NCBI RefSeq assembly: GCF_000972845.2
Contig: NC_040018.1
Span: forward strand, 9,459,157-9,523,156
Direction: 5' to 3'
Origin: Larimichthys crocea
Taxonomy: Eukaryota; Chordata; Actinopteri; Sciaenidae
Length of the DNA stretch: 64,000 nucleotides
The translations under genes were made by a program, and so were the position numbers. The notes below the pieces were generated by a model that made no database searches, was not told the DNA's origin, and saw only the letters and a list, made by a program, of their open reading frames with translations. Positions 61,048-64,000 of this stretch are shown piece after piece. Each line of letters opens with the position of its first letter. The stretch's first letter is position 1.

Positions 61048-62921
61048 GGTGGGCTGTCCTAGTTTCTCCAAGTCCAGGTTCACATCACTAGTTTTGCCAA
61101 ATCAACAGTCCAAAAGATATTTCTAAAATCATCCATTAAAGAGTATTTTGAATGTGGTGTTGCTACTTCTTCTTACAGGATCTGAGTGCTCCCTCCACCA
61201 CCGCACTGTGCTGGCACGATCAGCAAACAGGCTCGTATCTAGGAAAGACGTTTGTGATGGCGAGAGTTCGTCCAGTCATTCAGTTTTTCATTCACAGGAA
61301 CTTGACGCTGCTGGATGACTGAACATTCATTCAGAAAGTGCAGCAATCTAACGAGGCCTTTGTCATTCAATATTACAACTCTCCCTGGAGGTTACAGGTC
61401 TGAACAGACGTCAAGTCGGGGCAGTTCTCTCTCTCTCTCTCCAGCTGTTTCCTAGTGACACTGCAGCCAATTTCAACAGCAGGTAGGGAGCTTAAAAATA
61501 TACAGCCGAACTTTGTGTATCCGTTCAACTTAAAAAAAAAAGAGGCCACCAGTGTGTTTTTGTCTAAAGCTGGCTGGCATCATCACACAGCCCCACAGCT
61601 TGTTGGTATGTTTGTTGTCATTTTTTTTCACCCTCTGCTCATCCCTTCTGTCGCATGTTTGGACTCAAAACAAAGCGGACAGCACCGCCAGGATGAAATC
61701 AGGTGCCAGACGTCAGTGAAAATGAGAGGGGACAGTCCCCTACTGACCCCCAGATGACGGATAGAGCATGCAGAGGAAATTACGATTTGCTCTGAATGTT
61801 TTGATTGTGAAAAAGAAAAAAGAAAAAATTGCCACACATGTCTCCGATTGAAGATTTGCAACATTTGTTGGATTTGTATCACTACAAACATAAAACTATT
61901 GGTTTTTTGACTGTTGGTTGGACAAAATACACTACACTGAGTCATCAACTTGGAAATTTTAGACACCTTTTTGACATTCTGCGGTGATGAATGGACAAAT
62001 GAAGAAAATAATCTGGATATGAAGCTCTATTTTTAACAGAGTACATGCAAAAGTGAGCTTTTCTTACTATTATTTCTCACATGTAATATTCTTACTCTCA
62101 ATAATATTATTATTACCTATAATATAACATATGTAGGTAGCTAAACTTCTTTTATTACACCAGTTTCACTCAGGATCAGAGAAATGGACTTCTTAAACAG
62201 GCATGCTCATTCGTGAATACATGAAAACACTGTTCCCCTCCACTGCACACTGTACACAGCCTCCTCATGGCTCCATTCATAAGATATGCATGCACCACAT
62301 GCCTTCTACTAACCAAGGGTACCCACTGGAGACCAGCTAGATATCTAAATATAGAAATCTGGGCTAACAATCAATAGCTAGACAGTTAAGCATGAAACTG
62401 TTTGGGGAGAGGGGGGTGCACAGAGTGAGAGAGAGAGAAGGGGAGGAGGAGGAGGAGGTGCAATATCATGAATGGGTGTCTGCAGAGAAGGTGTAATAAA
62501 GGATTATTTGATGTGAAATGTGAAGAAAAGGCATCTGGATGTGTGCAGCTGTGAAGCCTCCATATGCAGACCTCTTAACACTGTTTTTTTATGCCAGCTG
62601 CCAAATTCCCATAATTTCCCACAAGGCTTTGAATCCCTTTCCCCTTTTTTGCATTTTCGATTTTTTTTTTTTACAGTTTGCGGTTTACAGTCTGAGCTCT
62701 GAGAGGAAAGAGTGTGATTTGAATTACAATAATAGCAGGAACAAGACAGGTCTGTCCCCCCTCTCCAGCCTCCAGCCCGCACTGCCTGCCTGCCTGCTCG
62801 GCCCGTTAATATGGAGCCATCCATTGAGGCGCTCAGACTGGGGGTAGGGATTTTTTTTCTTCTTACCTATTTTTATTTTAACGCTCTGGAAAACCCGGAG
62901 ACCTTCCTCTTCTACCGCCAT
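25417..62921 (-). CDS. rasa3: rasa3, Ras/Rap GTPase-activating protein 3 (GAP1 family)
   Basis: Accelerates GTP hydrolysis by Ras, R-Ras and Rap1 at the plasma membrane. Twenty-four phase-consistent exons give 833 residues (human RASA3 834). Order: C2A (about 8-110), C2B (about 135-255), RasGAP (about 290-525), PH (about 576-676) and a Btk-type zinc motif. The arginine finger is R370 in TIFRGNS, the FLR motif is at 482-484 and the zinc ligands are H686, C697, C698 and C708. Known family biology: the PH domain binds phosphoinositides and IP4, and RASA3 restrains Rap1 in platelets. ATG at 62921 is in good context (AGCATGG); stop TAG at 25419-25417. Intron 1 spans 12.9 kb. Confidence 0.97.
25925..26108 (-). 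CDS. rasa3: rasa3 exon 23
   Basis: [37 protein letters not shown] and [14 protein letters not shown]; phase 1 to 2, donor GTACGT. Confidence 0.96.
26223..26326 (-). CDS. rasa3: rasa3 exon 22
   Basis: [20 protein letters not shown] then [14 protein letters not shown]; phase 2 to 1, donor GTCAGA. Confidence 0.95.
26411..26619 (-). CDS. rasa3: rasa3 exon 21: PH end and Btk zinc motif
   Basis: [31 protein letters not shown], then [13 protein letters not shown] and a third Cys ten residues on: the H-x10-CC-x9-C Btk motif (H686, C697, C698, C708). Largest exon, 209 nt, phase 0 to 2. Confidence 0.97.
26741..26823 (-). CDS. rasa3: rasa3 exon 20: PH
   Basis: [20 protein letters not shown] then EESFKMKN; phase 1 to 0, donor GTAAGG. 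Confidence 0.96.
27627..27733 (-). CDS. rasa3: rasa3 exon 19: PH start
   Basis: [20 protein letters not shown] then [15 protein letters not shown]; basic phosphoinositide-binding face of the PH domain. Phase 2 to 1. Confidence 0.96.
28340..28650 (-). mobile_element. Degenerate MITE-like element (TTAATCGATTA type)
   Basis: GATGAAATGATTAATTGATT, ATAAAATGACCAACAGATGA and an upstream TTTTAGTCGTTTTTAAACAG block match, from memory, a fish non-autonomous element with TAATCGATTAA ends; a related fragment is at 60940-61130. Confidence 0.45.
29925..30000 (+). repeat. Dispersed fish repeat fragment
   Basis: TATTTGGGAAATACACTTAT, GAGAGTTGAGAAGATTGATA and GGCCAGGAGC recall a repeat common in percomorph introns. 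A second fragment at 46490-46580 carries TCTTGCTGAGAGTTTGAAGA. Confidence 0.45.
30587..30660 (-). CDS. rasa3: rasa3 exon 18: GAP-PH linker
   Basis: [20 protein letters not shown] then MLKE; phase 0 to 2, donor GTAAGT. Confidence 0.95.
30826..30903 (-). CDS. rasa3: rasa3 exon 17
   Basis: [20 protein letters not shown] then ADAVKN; phase 0-0. Its acceptor is TTTCAAG|GCC, with A rather than the usual pyrimidine at -3. Confidence 0.93.
31045..31122 (-). CDS. rasa3: rasa3 exon 16: RasGAP end
   Basis: [20 protein letters not shown] then LAKSKS; phase 0-0, donor GTGAGT. Confidence 0.95.
31419..31525 (-). CDS. rasa3: rasa3 exon 15: RasGAP FLR motif
   Basis: [20 protein letters not shown] and [11 protein letters not shown], the conserved FLR block of GAPs. 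Phase 1 to 0. Confidence 0.95.
32157..32280 (-). CDS. rasa3: rasa3 exon 14: RasGAP
   Basis: [20 protein letters not shown] then [20 protein letters not shown]; phase 0 to 1, donor GTAACT. Confidence 0.96.
32373..32447 (-). CDS. rasa3: rasa3 exon 13: RasGAP
   Basis: [20 protein letters not shown] then LETNR; exactly 25 codons, phase 0-0. Confidence 0.95.
32590..32704 (-). CDS. rasa3: rasa3 exon 12: RasGAP arginine finger
   Basis: [20 protein letters not shown] with the catalytic arginine finger (R370), then [19 protein letters not shown]. Phase 2 to 0, donor GTACGA. Confidence 0.96.
33072..33220 (-). CDS. rasa3: rasa3 exon 11: RasGAP start
   Basis: [39 protein letters not shown] and AEVNRT; phase 0 to 2. 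Confidence 0.95.
33322..33478 (-). CDS. rasa3: rasa3 exon 10
   Basis: [38 protein letters not shown] and [12 protein letters not shown], leading into the GAP region. Phase 2 to 0, donor GTAAGT. Confidence 0.96.
34644..34748 (-). CDS. rasa3: rasa3 exon 9: C2B end
   Basis: [20 protein letters not shown] then [15 protein letters not shown]; phase 2 to 2, donor GTGAGA. Confidence 0.95.
34855..34928 (-). CDS. rasa3: rasa3 exon 8: C2B
   Basis: [20 protein letters not shown] then KLALR. One residue shorter than the human segment as I recall it, which accounts for 833 against 834. Phase 0 to 2. Confidence 0.94.
36781..36796. repeat. Target-site duplication, left copy
   Basis: Identical to 37105-37120; flanks the L1-like insertion. 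Confidence 0.9.
36797..37104 (+). mobile_element. 5'-truncated L1-like LINE insertion
   Basis: Bounded by perfect 16-bp direct repeats AACAAGAATTACTGTC (36781-36796 and 37105-37120). It starts inside the ORF2 C-terminus: [20 protein letters not shown] and the paired-Trp [10 protein letters not shown] are typical of L1-type endings, closing with TGA at about 36976-36978. A short 3' UTR follows, with AATAAA near 37080 and an A-rich tail. Nothing suggests activity: it is a dead 5'-truncated copy. Confidence 0.88.
37105..37120. repeat. Target-site duplication, right copy
   Basis: Identical to 36781-36796; directly follows the A-rich tail. Confidence 0.9.
38138..38210 (-). CDS. rasa3: rasa3 exon 7: C2B
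   Basis: [20 protein letters not shown] to VFYFE; basic strand of C2B. Phase 2 to 0, donor GTACGG. Only 120 bp from exon 6. Confidence 0.95.
38331..38411 (-). CDS. rasa3: rasa3 exon 6: C2B
   Basis: [20 protein letters not shown] to LLGPS; phase 2 to 2, donor GTCAGA. Confidence 0.94.
39717..39750 (+). repeat. (TCTG)n(TCTA)n microsatellite
   Basis: Six or more TCTG units followed by TCTA units. Confidence 0.95.
39941..39979 (+). repeat. (AC)n microsatellite
   Basis: Nineteen AC units, uninterrupted. Confidence 0.95.
41249..41282 (+). repeat. (CT)n microsatellite
   Basis: About 16 CT units. Confidence 0.95.
41925..42210 (+). repeat. Dispersed fish repeat (GCTAACAT type)
   Basis: Contains GATATGCTGACGTTTACATG, ATTTGCTAATTAACATGAAA, TTGACCTGATGGTGGTGCTA and GTCTGTACAAAAAATTACAG, matching in order a repeat I recognise as widespread in percomorph introns. 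Opposite orientation to the fragment in pros1 intron 13. Confidence 0.6.
42413..42489 (-). CDS. rasa3: rasa3 exon 5: C2A-C2B linker
   Basis: [20 protein letters not shown] to HKLAT; phase 0 to 2, donor GTGAGA. Confidence 0.95.
43609..43649 (+). repeat. (GT)n microsatellite
   Basis: About 20 units; a second tract lies at 43685-43706. Confidence 0.95.
44173..44289. repeat. Perfect 50-bp inverted repeat (hairpin)
   Basis: Arms 44173-44222 and 44240-44289 are exact reverse complements around a 17-nt loop. Either strand could fold into an uninterrupted 50-bp stem. Confidence 0.97.
45799..45893 (-). CDS. rasa3: rasa3 exon 4: C2A end
   Basis: [20 protein letters not shown] to ADSEVQ; phase 1 to 0, donor GTCAGT. 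Confidence 0.95.
46167..46199 (+). repeat. (AC)n microsatellite
   Basis: About 16 units in rasa3 intron 3. Confidence 0.95.
47001..47104 (-). CDS. rasa3: rasa3 exon 3: C2A
   Basis: [20 protein letters not shown] and [15 protein letters not shown]; phase 2 to 1, donor GTGAGT. Confidence 0.96.
47105..49865 (-). other. rasa3 intron 2
   Basis: 2.76 kb; contains a 15-bp-arm hairpin (47236-47269), a SINE and an ACTCGAGTA-rich hAT-like tip near 49440-49540. No exon seen. Confidence 0.65.
49101..49299 (+). mobile_element. tRNA-derived SINE
   Basis: Pol III A box TAGCTCAGTCGG (49112-49123) and B box GGTTCGAGTCC (49175-49185), a non-tRNA body with CCTGTGGCTCTTTCCCACAT and TCACTCTTCAGCTGTC, and an A-rich tail. 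It resembles a SINE family frequent in percomorph fishes. No convincing target duplication. Confidence 0.85.
49866..49983 (-). CDS. rasa3: rasa3 exon 2: C2A
   Basis: [19 protein letters not shown] and [18 protein letters not shown]; ends TG in phase 2 at GTACGT. Confidence 0.95.
50272..50314 (+). repeat. (GT)n microsatellite
   Basis: About 21 units; a CA tract (50445-50475) lies 130 bp away in complementary sense. Confidence 0.95.
52004..52401. mobile_element. TTAA-flanked MITE
   Basis: Ends AGGGATAGTTC and GAGCTATCCCT are short terminal inverted repeats, each bordered by TTAA (52000-52003, 52402-52405). Interior has GTTGTATGAGGTACTTATGC and GCAAAGCACTGCTGTAAACA. TTAA duplication suggests piggyBac mobilisation; a 3-bp TWA reading (Harbinger-like) is also possible. 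Confidence 0.7.
52449..52771 (+). mobile_element. LINE 3' fragment (ORF C-terminal tail)
   Basis: CACCTATGGTCATGAGCTTT onward, encoding the tail [18 protein letters not shown] (52652-52705), then a GGATGGACGGA end. This is the degenerate 3' end of a fish non-LTR retrotransposon. A stretch before GGATGCCCCTCAG seems deleted relative to intact copies as I remember them. Confidence 0.7.
53676..53698 (+). repeat. (GT)n microsatellite
   Basis: Eleven units in rasa3 intron 1. Confidence 0.9.
55737..55780 (+). repeat. (CTAA)n microsatellite
   Basis: Eleven perfect CTAA units. Confidence 0.97.
56596..56632 (+). repeat. (GT)n(GA)n microsatellite
   Basis: GT run that passes into GA; a separate GA tract lies at 56435-56462. 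Confidence 0.95.
60429..60455 (+). repeat. (CT)n microsatellite
   Basis: About 13 CT units. Confidence 0.95.
60940..61130 (+). mobile_element. MITE-like fragment with internal poly-A expansion
   Basis: CATAATCCACTAATCTGCTG, CTCAATTAATCGGTCAATAA and later CAACAGTCCAAAAGATATTT fit the TAATCGATTAA-type fish element. A 28-base A run (61017-61044) sits inside it. Confidence 0.5.
62867..62921 (-). CDS. rasa3: rasa3 exon 1
   Basis: [18 protein letters not shown] plus one base of Gly; start of C2A. Donor GTAAGA, phase 1. Confidence 0.95.
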
Positions 62922-63293
62922 GCTTTCCCCGTGGTTCTTTCCCTTTTTTTGTCGACTAGATAAAGACAGTCCTCCACGGCGGTCGGTTCTGGCCTCTCCA
63001 GCGCACGGATATTCCAGGGGTTTTGCACATCTATGCTCTCCGGACAGCGTTCATACTCCGGTCCGACCGCTGCTGCTGCTGGCTGGATGAGAACAAGCGA
63101 GCAGATACAGTGTGAGACCCGCAGCAGCAGCAACAGCAACAGCGGCGCCAGTGGAGGTGTGGCTCCGCGGAACACCGCCCACACATGGGTATGGAGGGTG
63201 AACAGTGCCGCACACAGCAGGAGGAGAGGAAGTGGATCCAGCTGAACCCCAAAATACACAGCCAGATAAGTATATATAGTATGGTATGTAAGT
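62922..63293 (-). promoter_or_regulatory. rasa3: rasa3 5' UTR and proximal promoter
   Basis: GC-rich sequence with GCAGCAG/CAACAGCAACAG and CGGCGCC blocks (63070-63180). A TATATA run at 63270-63277 is about 350 bp upstream of the ATG. Start site not determinable. Confidence 0.4.
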
Positions 63294-63575
63294 ATGACCA
63301 CATTTAAATTAAAACATTTTTTTGGAATTAATTACGAGATTAGTTGTTATTAAATATGGCAAGAATTAATTACTCACCATATTTAATAACAACTTTAATC
63401 TTGTAATTAATTCTCACCATATTTAATAACAACTTGAATCTCGTAATTAATTCTCACCATATTTAATAATGACTATAATCTCGTAATTAATTCTCGCCAT
63501 ATTTAATAACGACTTTAATCTCGTAATTAATTCCAAAAAAATGTTTTATTTAAATGTGGCCCTAATACTCCGTCA
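63294..63575. mobile_element. Foldback element with internal tandem repeat
   Basis: Near-perfect inverted ends (63298-63343 against 63516-63559, one indel) enclose four 40-bp units. Possible 9-bp direct repeats TATGTAAGT at 63285-63293 and 63576-63584. The right end carries CCCTAATACTCCGTCA that the left end lacks, suggesting left-end trimming. No coding capacity. Confidence 0.75.
63373..63532 (+). repeat. Four 40-bp tandem repeats
   Basis: Units start at 63373, 63413, 63453 and 63493, each CTCACCATATTTAATAA-like followed by a TAATCTCGTAATTAATT-like half, with few differences. Confidence 0.97.
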
Positions 63576-63585
63576 TATGTAAGTG

Positions 63586-63587
<2 letters not shown>

Positions 63588-63671
<84 letters not shown>
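63588..63671 (+). repeat. (TAA)n microsatellite
   Basis: About 28 TAA units with one or two C interruptions. Confidence 0.97.
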
Positions 63672-63674
<3 letters not shown>

Positions 63675-64000
63675 GAACTTGCCAAAGTTAATAATTGTTT
63701 AATGATTATTTTGAGTCAAATTTTTTAAATTCAGTTAATCTAAATGCTCTGCAATACAAGCTCAAGATCTCTGTGTTATGCCATGTTACAAATGTGGCCA
63801 TGCAATGATAAAAATGTTATAATAAATAAAAGACAATAAAAATTAAACGGGATGGGATAACATTTTTTTTTTTTTTTTTAAAGACCAAATTGCCTACATA
63901 CCAGGTGAAGGGCTTACCTTGGCGGGAACATGCCACAAGACTTTTTAAAGCACCCAATGAGATGACAGCTGTATGTGATGTAGCATAGAAATGACATAAA
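63672..64000. other. Distal flank
   Basis: AT-rich sequence with a T run (63864-63880). Nothing identifiable. Confidence 0.5.

Larger units (their letters stand above)
49984..62866 (-). other. rasa3 intron 1
   Basis: 12.9 kb separating the first coding exon from the rest. Holds GT, CTAA, GA and CT tracts, a TTAA-flanked MITE, a LINE tail and a poly-A run, with no exon I can support. GC-rich patches near 53290-53600, 54530-54760 and 58570-58960 could be regulatory, but nothing specific shows it. Confidence 0.65.

Noticed and set aside
63033..63245. Coding CAG-repeat ORF upstream of rasa3
   Set aside because: Translation is low complexity and lies in the presumptive 5' UTR or promoter; no homology recognised.
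63373..63532. CRISPR-like array
   Set aside because: The 40-bp units are directly adjacent with no spacers, inside a eukaryotic foldback element.

Overview
The window is vertebrate genomic DNA, almost certainly from a ray-finned, percomorph-like teleost. Its genes have many short exons with GT-AG introns. CA/GT microsatellites are dense, and the introns carry tRNA-derived SINE, LINE and small DNA-transposon repeats that resemble families common in perch-like fishes. No prokaryotic or viral gene organisation is visible. All three recognisable genes lie on the minus strand, head to tail: rasa3, then pros1, then gas6. I rebuilt their exons by hand from splice sites, reading frames and family knowledge.

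Positions 1-11,064: gas6 (growth arrest-specific 6, a ligand of the TAM receptor kinases). Exons 1-13 are present and encode 534 residues: signal peptide, propeptide, Gla domain, disulfide loop, four EGF modules, LamG1 and the start of LamG2. The last exons lie beyond position 1. Positions 11,065-13,788 hold the gas6 5' flank, repeat remnants and the probable pros1 3' UTR.

Positions 13,789-20,210: pros1 (vitamin K-dependent protein S), complete in 14 exons and 678 residues. Its exons match those of gas6 almost length for length. The exception is that the gas6 exon pair of 122 and 119 nt is one uninterrupted exon of exactly 241 nt in pros1, a precise intron loss. Positions 20,211-25,416 hold the pros1 5' flank, with a perfect 54-bp inverted repeat, and the probable long rasa3 3' UTR.

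Positions 25,417-62,921: rasa3 (Ras/Rap GTPase-activating protein of the GAP1 family), complete in 24 exons and 833 residues: C2A, C2B, RasGAP, PH and a Btk-type zinc motif. Intron 1 is 12.9 kb. The large introns hold a 5'-truncated L1-like insertion with a perfect 16-bp target duplication, a SINE, a LINE tail, TTAA-flanked and other MITE-like elements, and a perfect 50-bp hairpin. A foldback element with four 40-bp tandem units lies about 370 bp upstream of the rasa3 start codon.

Protein S and Gas6 are paralogous Gla/EGF/LamG secreted proteins. Both bind phosphatidylserine membranes and TAM receptors, and protein S is also an anticoagulant cofactor. RASA3 restrains Ras and Rap1 signalling, notably in platelets. 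In human, RASA3 and GAS6 are both at 13q34 while PROS1 is on chromosome 3, so the pros1 position here between rasa3 and gas6 is the most informative feature of the layout. I found no clearly novel protein-coding system. The points of interest are genome structure (tandem paralogs, intron loss, hairpins and foldbacks).
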